Shown one piece after another: positions 26,177-34,676 of a stretch of 64,000 nt of DNA. The notes under the pieces are model-generated. The model had not been told where the DNA came from, made no database searches, and was given only the letters and a program-made list of their open reading frames with translations. The DNA is taken from assembly GCA_964470845.1 (NCBI GenBank), contig CAYYEL010000003.1, positions 1-64,000 on the forward strand, read 5' to 3'. The DNA is from HGM04593 sp964470845. Its GTDB lineage: Bacteria > Bacteroidota > Bacteroidia > Bacteroidales > Bacteroidaceae. The position numbers were made by a program, and so were the translations under genes. Each line of letters opens with the position of its first letter. Position 1 is the first letter of the stretch.

Positions 26177-26638
26177 CTAACAGCCCGTACCGTCAATCCT
26201 CATCAAGCCATATCTATCGGGCCCGTTGGGATTATCGCAATAAACGACCTTGTCCTCAAAGAAGATATCGTCTGTATAGCCATCAGAGCCATAGATTCGT
26301 TCCCAAACATAAGCATCGAGATGCGAAAAGATTTCTTTTAAATCGAGGTCGAGAATCACCAAATGACCATCATCGGTTCTTTTCACCAAATAGTCCATTT
26401 TATGACACTTATCAAAATTCAACAGATTATCTTTGATGCTCCACACCTCTCTTGAATTATCATCGTATGTACCATAATAACCGTGGCGGTAGAGAGTAAT
26501 CTCACGCTAGCCCAACAGCAGGTCAATATCCTCCCTTTTGTATCTATAAGTCTATATTTTATGTCTCAAAGAATTCCGAGAGCTGTTATTATATTCATCG
26601 TAACGCTCGTTTGTTTGCGCTAATAAACAGTTAATACG
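26177..26638 (-). pseudogene. Degraded ORF of unknown family with two in-frame stops
   Basis: The minus-strand frame from 26506 to 26177 is open for 109 codons and ends ...DRYGLMRIDGTGC. It lacks an ATG; a GTG at 26446 would give 89 aa. Continuing upstream in the same frame, protein-like sequence is interrupted by TAG at 26509-26507 and TAG at 26554-26552 and then runs on (NERYDEYNNSSRNSLRHKI) up to the GH35 gene. The composition (rich in Tyr, Asp and Arg on both sides of the stops) suggests one gene broken by nonsense changes. An alternative is a real 89-aa GTG-start protein. No homology is recognised. Confidence 0.45.
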
Positions 26639-26639
26639 T

Positions 26640-28499
26640 TCAATCGAGTATCGCACTCTTATATCCCTCGACTACGGGCTGGGTCGGGCCGACGTAATCG
26701 AGAATAAGCAACTCATTATTGGTATCTTTCAACCAGCACCCGGGGACATATAATGTTTTCTGCGGTCCTCTGCTCCAGAAGCGTCCCAATGAGTGGCCGT
26801 TTATCCACGCCTCGCCGCGTCCCCACGTACCCATATAAAGGTAGAAATCCCCGTTCGCCGGCAATGTAAAGGTTGTACGATAATACCCTCCTCGACCGAC
26901 ACTCGGGAGCGAACCGAAGGTACGTAAGGATGCTTGAGTGTAGTCGGCACTGAGAGGAGTATTTTCCCAGCCTTGGAGCACCTCTTTTTTCCCCGAAGCA
27001 TCCAGCAGGCACACTTTCCCCACAAGACCTTTGCGGTCTTTATAACCTGCAATATTTGCAGCACGGCCAAAGGCATCTACAAGAATCTGCAACTCGGCTC
27101 GGCCTGCACTCTCGGGCAACGGCACAATGCTGTCGCCATCCTGACGACTAATCATTGCCACCCTTGCACCATTTAAAAATATCTGTGCATTATCGCTAAA
27201 GGCTTCTAAATAGAGCGAGACACCCTTTTTAATCGCGGGCAGTTCAGTTGAATAGAGCATTGCCCCGTATCCTAAATTACACTTTTCAAATGCAAGAGGC
27301 TGTTGCGAGACAACCGGCTGCGGCAGACTGTCAAGCAGAGGCGCAAATGAAGTAACTACAGTTTCGGGCATACCGGTAAGTTCAATAGCCTCGGCCTCGG
27401 CTTTTGCAGGAAACAGTTGCGTTGCCGAACGGAAGAAGGCTTCGCGATACATTGTAATAGGCTCGCGGTAACGTCCACTCTCGTTGAAAATGCACATATT
27501 ATCGTATGACGTCGAGAATGGGCGGAATTTTCCGTTAACAATTTCGGCACCGGCAAGATGTCCAAACGATGTTCCGCCCAGCGCCACACTTACATTAACC
27601 GAGCCTTTACCCTCGAACACCTCGAACATTCGAGCAAAAGGCGGGTCGAGGCTACGCAGTGGCATCCTCTTGCCCCACACGTGTCGGCATTTGCGCGAAA
27701 CATCGAAACATATAACAGGGGTGTTGGGATTGTGCTTCCTTACACCGGCAAAATTACTCATAGCCTGTTGTTTTTCGTCAATGGAATATGCAACGACAGC
27801 CTTGTCCAAAGGCATTCGATGGATTGTTTCCTTTGTAGCTGCAACGGTAAGCAATGTCGCGTCGAAGCCCACACTGCGCACCGTGTCGCACAAAGCCGAA
27901 AGATAACCCTTATGAGTACTCTGCACCCCCACGGGCTCTTCTATATTTATGAGCGCAATATTTCCGCCACAAGAAAGCTGACAATCGGCAAGCTCACCTG
28001 CGAGCGCACGAAAATATCGTCCCACCCTATCCATAAATCTCTTTTGACGAGTGCGTACGTTGATTGAATCATCGGCAAGCAGCCACCAAGGCATACCGCC
28101 AAAGTCGAGGTGCGAATCGACATACGGCCCTACGTGCAACCACACAAGCAGGCCATTCTCCTGCGCCATTTGACAAAACTCGCGCACATTACAAGCCCCC
28201 GAAAAATCAAATTCGCCCTCGCGAGGCTCGTGTAACATCCACGGTACACGCACAAGAATTGTGTTAACTCCCAACCCCTTTACAAGCGCAAGACGCTGTT
28301 GCCAATACTCGTGAGGCAACCGAGCATAGTCCAAAGAGACCGAGCCCATTTTGAACGGCACGCTATCAAAAAAAAGCACACCACTGATTACCTCAAGCGA
28401 ATGACTTTCTACTTTACGGTTGTCGCACCTCATAAACAGAGGTGCGAACAACATTAGAAACAACAAGGAGAAAGAAACTCTTTGTAATACTCTTTTCAT
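26640..28499 (-). CDS. GH35-like protein lacking both catalytic glutamates
   Basis: 619 aa, exported (hydrophobic segment about 8-24, possibly a lipoprotein at Cys25). It follows the GH35 beta-galactosidase plan: N-terminal barrel (residues 40-330: YARLPHEYWQQRLALVKGLG, GEFDFSG, VGPYVDSHLDFGGMPWWL, GSVNVSVALGGTSFG), then beta-sandwich domains, ending with the RGPQKTLYVPGCWLK region. The acid/base motif VxxENEYG reads INIEEPVG, putting Pro189 at the catalytic Glu; the nucleophile motif CMEFWxGW..HWG reads CFDVSRKCRHVWG, putting Asp266 there. I infer a binding protein or an enzyme with altered chemistry. It is the last gene of the sulfatase operon, 15 bp after the NagB-PIG-L gene. Confidence 0.85.
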   Translation of the reverse strand: MKRVLQRVSFSLLFLMLFAPLFMRCDNRKVESHSLEVISGVLFFDSVPFKMGSVSLDYARLPHEYWQQRLALVKGLGVNTILVRVPWMLHEPREGEFDFSGACNVREFCQMAQENGLLVWLHVGPYVDSHLDFGGMPWWLLADDSINVRTRQKRFMDRVGRYFRALAGELADCQLSCGGNIALINIEEPVGVQSTHKGYLSALCDTVRSVGFDATLLTVAATKETIHRMPLDKAVVAYSIDEKQQAMSNFAGVRKHNPNTPVICFDVSRKCRHVWGKRMPLRSLDPPFARMFEVFEGKGSVNVSVALGGTSFGHLAGAEIVNGKFRPFSTSYDNMCIFNESGRYREPITMYREAFFRSATQLFPAKAEAEAIELTGMPETVVTSFAPLLDSLPQPVVSQQPLAFEKCNLGYGAMLYSTELPAIKKGVSLYLEAFSDNAQIFLNGARVAMISRQDGDSIVPLPESAGRAELQILVDAFGRAANIAGYKDRKGLVGKVCLLDASGKKEVLQGWENTPLSADYTQASLRTFGSLPSVGRGGYYRTTFTLPANGDFYLYMGTWGRGEAWINGHSLGRFWSRGPQKTLYVPGCWLKDTNNELLILDYVGPTQPVVEGYKSAILD

Positions 28500-28514
28500 C
28501 TATAATCGGAATTA

Positions 28515-30446
28515 TTACAGAAGTTTTACAAACATCTCAATAGCTTGATATTCGGGTAATCCTATTTTGTCGAAGATGTGTGCAGTGCCCTGCATTCGAT
28601 CCTCGGCACGTTGCCAGAATTCGCGTGAATCCTCGCCGGGGAAGGGAACAATATCCTTCTGCGAGAGGTGGCGGAAGATAGCGTGGCGTTTGCGTATCAT
28701 CTCCTCGGGGCTCAGAGGCACTGCCATATCAGCAACAGCGAGGTCCCACTCCTGCCAAGCTCCACGATAGAGCCAAATGTGGCAGTCCTTGGCCCACTCC
28801 TCGTCCTTTACCTCGTCAAAAGCACGAAGCACAGCCTCGATACACACACGGTGTGTACCGTGCGGGTCAGTAAGGTCGCCTGCAGCATAAATCTGGTGGG
28901 GCTTTACACGACGCATAAGCTCTTTTGTTATCTCAATATCCTCGTCCGAAAGCTTACCCTTCTTAATGCCGCCTGTCTCGTAGAAAGGCAGATTCAGGAA
29001 GTGAGCATTTGTGCGGTCGTTAAGACCTATCGAGCGACAAGCTGCACGTGCCTCGGCACGACGAATAGCACCCTTGAAACGCAAAAGCTCGGCCGGCTCG
29101 GGAACGCCCGGTACTTTCGATGCGATTATCTCGCGTATCTCGTCGAAGAGGTCGCCCAAGTGTCCGAATCCCATCTCGCGGGCTGTGTCTATGTTCTGTA
29201 ACACAACGTCGTCATTTACAGCCACATTACCCGATGTCTGATAAGCAACGTGTACGTCGTGTCCCTGCTCTATGAGACGGTTGAATGTTCCACCCATTGA
29301 GATAACATCGTCGTCGGGGTGAGGCGAGAATATTATAACTCGCTTGGGATAGGGCGACGAGGGCACAGGGCGTGTCGTATCGTCGGCATTGGGTTTACCA
29401 CCGGGCCAGCCCGAGATTATGTGTTGCACGTCGTTAAAGACACGGATATTTATCTGGTCGTAACGGCCGACGCGGTCGAGGAGGTCGGAGAGTGAGTTGC
29501 TGATATAATCTTGGAATGTCAGTTTGAGAATGGGTTTTTCAACCACACTGCACAGCCACAATACAGCCTTGCGGATAAGTTTGGGTGTCCACTCCTCGGG
29601 GGGCGAAATGAGCCACGGTTGTTTAACGCGTGTGAGCTCTTGCGCCGCAGCCTCGTCAATGATTACCTGCATATCGGGATGAGACTGTAGATTGGTCGAA
29701 GGATGACTCTCTGTTACCTCGCCCTCGATAAGGTCGCGAGCAATCTTGGCCTTATCTTCACCCCACATCATAAGTACTATTTTCTTTGCGCTGCGAATGG
29801 TCTCAAGACCCATTGTTATTGCCATCTTGGGAACGTCGTTGGGATTCGAGAAGAATTGGAATTGTGTCTTACGGCTGTTGTAGGTGAGTTGTACCAAGCG
29901 AGTGGTCGATTTTGAATAGCTTCCCGGCTCGTTGAATCCAACCTGTCCGAGCTCGCCCACGCCCATTATCATAAGGTCTATTTTGCCGTGTACCATCTGT
30001 TCGTACTCGCGGCAATATTCGCGCACGTCATCGGTGGGCACTGTTCCATCGGGAAAATGCACGTTGTCGGGGTCAATATCTACGTAGTTGAGTAACTCTT
30101 GATAGACGCGGTGGTTACGGCTCTGAGGATTGGTGGGCTCGATGGGATAAAACTCGTCGAGGCTGAACACCTCTACATTCTTAAAACTCACTTCTCCGGC
30201 TTTATATCTCTTTACAAGCTCGTTATATAGTCCGAGGGGAGTGCGACCGGTCGATAGTCCGAGTGCAAATTTACGATTCTCTTTATGATTATTTATAGCC
30301 GACACTACAAGATCGGCCGCTACTATTGCTCCTTCTGCGGCATTTTCGCACACGCGTGTAGGAACTTTCTCGAACTTACAGATGCTCTCGATTGAGGCTA
30401 ATACCGGAAGTTCACCAATCTTTGGGAGTACAAAATTCTGATTCAT
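28515..30446 (-). CDS. NagB-like/PIG-L deacetylase fusion protein
   Basis: 643 aa, cytoplasmic. Residues about 20-280 are a glucosamine-6-phosphate deaminase (NagB) domain: LGLSTGRTPLGLY, SLDEFYPIEP (Asp97) and FNEPGS (Glu173). Residues about 370-600 are a PIG-L/LmbE deacetylase domain with zinc motif FSPHPDDDVISMGGT and DPHGTHRVC. The fusion is typical of Bacteroidetes and suits amino-sugar processing (deacetylation and deamination). The NagB ring-opening loop, usually DGH, here reads LGQ (Leu166, Gln168), so deaminase activity is doubtful. Third gene of the sulfatase operon, 22 bp after anSME. Confidence 0.88.
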   Translation of the reverse strand: MNQNFVLPKIGELPVLASIESICKFEKVPTRVCENAAEGAIVAADLVVSAINNHKENRKFALGLSTGRTPLGLYNELVKRYKAGEVSFKNVEVFSLDEFYPIEPTNPQSRNHRVYQELLNYVDIDPDNVHFPDGTVPTDDVREYCREYEQMVHGKIDLMIMGVGELGQVGFNEPGSYSKSTTRLVQLTYNSRKTQFQFFSNPNDVPKMAITMGLETIRSAKKIVLMMWGEDKAKIARDLIEGEVTESHPSTNLQSHPDMQVIIDEAAAQELTRVKQPWLISPPEEWTPKLIRKAVLWLCSVVEKPILKLTFQDYISNSLSDLLDRVGRYDQINIRVFNDVQHIISGWPGGKPNADDTTRPVPSSPYPKRVIIFSPHPDDDVISMGGTFNRLIEQGHDVHVAYQTSGNVAVNDDVVLQNIDTAREMGFGHLGDLFDEIREIIASKVPGVPEPAELLRFKGAIRRAEARAACRSIGLNDRTNAHFLNLPFYETGGIKKGKLSDEDIEITKELMRRVKPHQIYAAGDLTDPHGTHRVCIEAVLRAFDEVKDEEWAKDCHIWLYRGAWQEWDLAVADMAVPLSPEEMIRKRHAIFRHLSQKDIVPFPGEDSREFWQRAEDRMQGTAHIFDKIGLPEYQAIEMFVKLL

Positions 30447-30468
30447 ATAATTATTTTTTAGTTAGTTA

Positions 30469-31725
30469 TTATTGGTTGTTTCTTAGTTGCATAATTTTTG
30501 ACGCAGGCTCGCCACGCTCGATAAGCGTGCGCATCTGCCGCATATAAGGGTCGGTGTGTCTGAAGAACGTCTTATAGCCCTCGCATAGTACGTTTTTATA
30601 AGGCTCGCCGTTCTTGGCATAGTCGAAGCGATGCTTTGGGCACTCGCCACGACACAGAAAATAGTAGCTGCAACGCTTGCACTCAAGAGGCAGCGCCTCG
30701 CGTTTGTCGCGTCCGAATGCTTGTTGCTCGTTGCTTGCATACATCTGTTGCACGGTTGTTTCCATTATATTTCCCAAGCGATACTCGGGATATACAAAGT
30801 GGTCGCACGAATAGACGTCGCCATTGTGTTCGACAACTAATCCGTCGCCACAAGTCTCGCAGAATGAGCACACACCCGGCTGCACTCCGCACCAATTGGC
30901 AAGCGTGGCATCGAAGAGTTGTACGAAACGGTAGCCGACATCGTTCTTTATCCACTCATCGAATACATCGCACATAAACTTTCCGTAGGCCTCGGCCGAC
31001 ACCGACCACGGCGCCTCAACGGCGTCTTCCTCGTCGGGCGATACTATCAGCGGGCGTTTACCCTCGGCCTCGCGCAGCCGTACATACTCGACCACCGGAA
31101 GGAATTGTATATAGTTGCCCAAGCGACACAAGAAACGATACACCTCGACTCCGCGGCCTTCGCTGCGTTTGTTCACCGTTGCCAAAAGATTATAATCGAC
31201 ACCTGCCGATGCCATTTTTTCGGCGGCTTTTACCACTTTTTCAAAAGTGGGCGCCCCGCCACAATCGCGTCGAAAAGCATCGTGTATGTCCTGCGGGCCG
31301 TCGAGCGAGAGGCCTATCAAGAAATTATTATCCTTGAAGAAACTGCACCACTCGTCGTTAATGAGTACTCCGTTTGTTTGCAGAGTATTTTCTATTATCT
31401 TGTCGCCGCAATATTTTTGTTGCAGCTCCATTGCCTTGCGAAAAAAGGGCAGCCCTGCCAATAGCGGCTCGCCTCCGTGCCAGCAGAATGTTATCTGTTG
31501 TTGCCCTGCTCCTTGTATATATTGTTTTATATACTCCTCAAGCAGTTCGACGCTCATTCGAGGCATTTTACCCGAATATATCTCGGACTTATCGCGGTAG
31601 TAGCAATAGTTGCAGTCGAGGTTACAGGCCGAGCCAATGGGCTTGACCATTGTCGCAAACGTAGGCCGACGCCTCATTTTTGCAACGTCTGTCAGACTAT
31701 AAATGTTCCTCTTGTTGCTTTTCAT
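30469..31725 (-). CDS. Anaerobic sulfatase-maturating enzyme (radical SAM)
   Basis: 418 aa. Converts the active-site Ser or Cys of sulfatases to formylglycine without oxygen. The radical SAM cluster is C34-x3-C38-x2-C41 (CNLDCNYCYY); the SPASM auxiliary-cluster cysteines are in CGVQPGVCSFCETCGDG (about 275-290) and CKRCSYYFLCRGECPKH (about 347-363). Length is normal. The sulfatase gene ends 14 bp upstream, so enzyme and client are co-made. Confidence 0.94.
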   Translation of the reverse strand: MKSNKRNIYSLTDVAKMRRRPTFATMVKPIGSACNLDCNYCYYRDKSEIYSGKMPRMSVELLEEYIKQYIQGAGQQQITFCWHGGEPLLAGLPFFRKAMELQQKYCGDKIIENTLQTNGVLINDEWCSFFKDNNFLIGLSLDGPQDIHDAFRRDCGGAPTFEKVVKAAEKMASAGVDYNLLATVNKRSEGRGVEVYRFLCRLGNYIQFLPVVEYVRLREAEGKRPLIVSPDEEDAVEAPWSVSAEAYGKFMCDVFDEWIKNDVGYRFVQLFDATLANWCGVQPGVCSFCETCGDGLVVEHNGDVYSCDHFVYPEYRLGNIMETTVQQMYASNEQQAFGRDKREALPLECKRCSYYFLCRGECPKHRFDYAKNGEPYKNVLCEGYKTFFRHTDPYMRQMRTLIERGEPASKIMQLRNNQ

Positions 31726-31738
31726 TGCTACTGTTTTT

Positions 31739-33331
31739 TTATTGTGCTATATATTCCTCCTCGCCATACTGCACCTGAAGCTCTTTGAGCAACATCTTCA
31801 GGCTATCGGTCAACTGCTCGGTACCCTCCTTGCCATATATATTATTGAGCTCGGCGGGGTCTTGTTGCAGGTCGAACAGTTCCCAACTGCCGGGCAGCTG
31901 CTTACCTTGGAATTCTGTGGGGACTATGTGAATAAGTTTATATCGCTCGGTGCGCACTCCAAGATGCGGACGCACAGTGTGTTCGTCGGGGAATTCGTAA
32001 TAATGATAGTAGAGCGCCTTGCGGTTAGCTTCCCATTTCTCGCCTTTCAATAGTGGCAGAAGCGAGCATCCGTGAATATCCTCGGGAACATCGACACCTG
32101 CTGCATCGAGTATCGTAGGCGCATAGTCAATATTCTGAACCATTTGTGCTACGTCGCCCTTTATTCCACCCGGCAGACGCATTAACAACGGGGTGCGGAA
32201 CGACTCCTCGTACATAAAGCGTTTGTCGAACCAACCGTGCTCGCCCATATAAAATCCTTGGTCGGATGTATAGACGATGAGGGTATTATCCATAAGCCCC
32301 TCGGCTTCGAGATAATCGAGTACCCGACCGACATTTCTATCCACCGAGGTTATTACGCGCAAATAGTCGCGCATATACTGTTGGAATTTCCAAGCGTCAA
32401 GCTCTTGCCCCTTTGGATTTTTCTTTTTAAACTCGGCTATTACGCGATCGTAGTGAGCATCCCAAGCAGCTTTTTGAGCCGAGTCCATACGATTGTAGAT
32501 TGCACGTCCTGCAGCCTCAAGGTCGGGACGCGAATGAATCTCATTCTCTTTATCGGCGAGTTTGAGGTCATAGACAAGATCCATATCTTTTGCTATCGAC
32601 ATATGCTGCATAAGCGCTGCGTCGCGCCCCTCGTAGCTGTCGTAGAAAGTCTCGGGAAGCGGAAAATCCGAGTCGCCGAACAGCTCAAGGTCGCAAGTGT
32701 CGGGCATCCACGTACGATGCGGCGCTTTATGATGCAGAAGCAGACAGAAAGGCTTACTACTGTCGCGACCGTTCTCAAGCCAATCGAGCGCAAGCTCGGT
32801 TGTAACATTTGTCGCATATCCCTTGCGCTGTACTTTAGTGCCGTTGCAGATGAACGTAGGATTATAATAGTCGCCCTGCCCTATGAGAACATCCCAATGA
32901 TTAAAGCCCGTAGGTTCGGATGTAAGATGCCATTTTCCAATCACCGCCGTCTCGTATCCTTGCGCCTGAAGCAGCTTGGGAAAAGTCTGCTGCGAGCCGT
33001 CGAACGACGAACGATTATCGGTGAACCCGTTGGCCAAACTATGCTTGCCAGTCAGCATACAAGCACGACTGGGACCGCTTATCGAGTTGGCCACAAAGCT
33101 ATTGGTAAAGCGTACACCGTCGGCTGCTATACGGTCGATATTAGGTGTGTTTATGTAGCGAGTGTCGTAAGCACTGATTGTCTGATACGAGTGGTCGTCG
33201 CACATAATGTAAAGAATATTCATCGGCTTAACCTCTTGTTTTTTCTCTTCACAGGCGATAAACGGCAACATAGCAGTTCCGGCCAATGACAGGCACACAA
33301 TGTTCTTCATTTTGTTATTGATATTTTCCAC
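31739..33331 (-). CDS. S1-family sulfatase, Ser-type (GlcNAc-6-sulfatase-like)
   Basis: 530 aa, exported lipoprotein (signal peptide ending MLPFIAC27). The active-site motif is S85-G-P-S-R89 followed by ACMLTG: a serine-type sulfatase that needs anSME, encoded next door. Metal ligands DDH (about 45) and the GKWHLT motif (about 156-161) are present. The overall order, starting NILYIMCDDHSYQTISAY, resembles S1 sulfatases acting on N-acetylglucosamine-6-sulfate in mucin or heparan. That substrate is an inference, supported by the NagB-PIG-L gene in the operon. First gene of the operon. Confidence 0.92.
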   Translation of the reverse strand: MENINNKMKNIVCLSLAGTAMLPFIACEEKKQEVKPMNILYIMCDDHSYQTISAYDTRYINTPNIDRIAADGVRFTNSFVANSISGPSRACMLTGKHSLANGFTDNRSSFDGSQQTFPKLLQAQGYETAVIGKWHLTSEPTGFNHWDVLIGQGDYYNPTFICNGTKVQRKGYATNVTTELALDWLENGRDSSKPFCLLLHHKAPHRTWMPDTCDLELFGDSDFPLPETFYDSYEGRDAALMQHMSIAKDMDLVYDLKLADKENEIHSRPDLEAAGRAIYNRMDSAQKAAWDAHYDRVIAEFKKKNPKGQELDAWKFQQYMRDYLRVITSVDRNVGRVLDYLEAEGLMDNTLIVYTSDQGFYMGEHGWFDKRFMYEESFRTPLLMRLPGGIKGDVAQMVQNIDYAPTILDAAGVDVPEDIHGCSLLPLLKGEKWEANRKALYYHYYEFPDEHTVRPHLGVRTERYKLIHIVPTEFQGKQLPGSWELFDLQQDPAELNNIYGKEGTEQLTDSLKMLLKELQVQYGEEEYIAQ

Positions 33332-33353
33332 GGTATATTCAAATATATGTTTG

Positions 33354-33373
33354 TTTATTTTTGCAAAAATAAA
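33354..33373. promoter_or_regulatory. Perfect 20-bp palindrome upstream of the sulfatase operon
   Basis: TTTATTTTTGCAAAAATAAA is perfectly self-complementary and lies 23-42 bp before the sulfatase start. On the minus strand it contains TATTTTTG (33371-33364), a possible -7 box, so it could be both core promoter and operator. A second possible -7 box, TATATTTG, lies at 33347-33340. Function is an inference. Confidence 0.4.
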
Positions 33374-33423
33374 ACAATTTGAAAAATAACAAACATTTTA
33401 TTCTTATATTTTATACTAAAAAA

Positions 33424-33470
33424 AGCAAAAGCCCCCTGCGCAGTTTATTATTGCACAGGGGGCTTTTGCT
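33424..33470. terminator. Intrinsic terminator after the ROK kinase gene
   Basis: Stem AGCAAAAGCCCCCTG paired with CAGGGGGCTTTTGCT, 17-nt loop, separating the ROK gene from the sulfatase operon on the same strand. Confidence 0.85.
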
Positions 33471-33508
33471 CAATTTACAGGTTCTAATAATTCCCTTGGA
33501 GTTGTTTC

Positions 33509-34465
33509 TTAATCTTTCCAGCCGAGAGCCGAGGCGCCAAGGACAGCTGCATCGGCACCGGGGAGCGACGATTTAAGGACCTTAACCTTGTCTTTCCACA
33601 AAAAGACTACATTCTCGTTCATTCTCTTACGGATAGGTTCAAGCAGGAGCTCGCCTGCATTGGCCAGACCACCGAACAGAACAATTGCCTCGGGAGCCGA
33701 GAATGCAATAAAATTACAGAAAGCATCGCCAAGAACTGCACCTGTAAAGTCAAATATCTCTTTGGCCAATTTATCGCCCTCCATTGCTGCATCGAACAGC
33801 ATTTTTGAGGTGAGCTTATCGCACTCAATATTACGCAATACACTCTCGTCGGTGCGAGTGCCTAACCATATTTTAGCAGTGCGCACAATACCCGTTGCCG
33901 AAGCGTATGTCTCAAGACAGTCGGTGCGACCGCAACCACAAGCACGTCCCTCGATTACAGGCGCTGTAACGTGTCCGAGCTCACCGGCAAAGCCGTCGTG
34001 TCCGTAAATAAGCTGACCATTAGAGACAATACCACTGCCGACACCTGTTCCCAAAGTAATCACAATAAAATCTTTCATACCTTGAGCAACACCATATTTC
34101 ATCTCGCCTATTGCAGCTGCGTTGGCATCATTTGTAACCTTTGTAGGGAGGCCTGTTTTTTTCTCAATGAGCCAACCCAGAGGCACAATACCCTTCCACG
34201 GCAAGTTGGCGGCATTCACAATCTCGCCTGTGTAGTAATTAGCCATAGGTGCGCCAATTCCCACGCCCTCTATTTTACCCTCGCAACCATTCTCCTTGGC
34301 CAGCTTGGCAATTACTTGTGCAACAGCGTCGGTGTAATCTTCAATTTCGCGATAGGCCTGAGTTTTCACCGAGTCATCCTTAGCCAAAATATGTCCTTTG
34401 ACATCTACAAGACCAATGACAGTATTTGTTCCGCCAAGGTCGATTCCTATAACATAGCTATCCAT
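33509..34465 (-). CDS. ROK-family sugar kinase (glucokinase-like)
   Basis: 318 aa, cytoplasmic. ATP motif IGIDLGGTNTVIGLVD at the N-terminus, ROK signature with zinc ligands GRACGCGRTDCLETYAS (about 178-195), sugar-binding NDANAAAIGE (about 116) and GTGVGSGIV (about 141). It phosphorylates glucose or an N-acetylhexosamine; the nearby sulfatase and NagB-type genes make an amino sugar possible. No helix-turn-helix, so it is a kinase and not a repressor. It is transcribed away from the GH109 gene; a -7 box TACATTTG lies at 34507-34500. Confidence 0.9.
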   Translation of the reverse strand: MDSYVIGIDLGGTNTVIGLVDVKGHILAKDDSVKTQAYREIEDYTDAVAQVIAKLAKENGCEGKIEGVGIGAPMANYYTGEIVNAANLPWKGIVPLGWLIEKKTGLPTKVTNDANAAAIGEMKYGVAQGMKDFIVITLGTGVGSGIVSNGQLIYGHDGFAGELGHVTAPVIEGRACGCGRTDCLETYASATGIVRTAKIWLGTRTDESVLRNIECDKLTSKMLFDAAMEGDKLAKEIFDFTGAVLGDAFCNFIAFSAPEAIVLFGGLANAGELLLEPIRKRMNENVVFLWKDKVKVLKSSLPGADAAVLGASALGWKD

Positions 34466-34608
34466 AAAAACTTTTAAATATTTGGTTAGTTAAAATTTTC
34501 AAATGTAATGATTTTGCGAATGTATATATTTTTTTTTATTTTCCGAGGGTATAAAGTCAAAAATATAAAAAAAACTAAATAAGGTTTTATATTTCAAATA
34601 TTATTATG

Positions 34609-34616
34609 TACCTTTG
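34609..34616 (+). promoter_or_regulatory. -7 promoter box of the GH109 gene
   Basis: TACCTTTG followed by CG, about 60 nt before the GH109 ATG at 34677. A GTG at 34629 just after it would sit at the transcript start and is not used as the gene start here. Confidence 0.6.
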
Positions 34617-34676
34617 CGATAATAACAAGTGCACATTATTATAAACATTATAAACCAACAATTAAACACATTCAAA

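Noticed and set aside
26604..26620. CGCTCGTTTGTTTGCGC resembles the end of the dyad promoter module.
   Set aside because: No dyad with a GTAAAC core lies upstream and no TAnnTTTG box follows at four bases; it lies within the degraded ORF region. Probably chance or a faint remnant.
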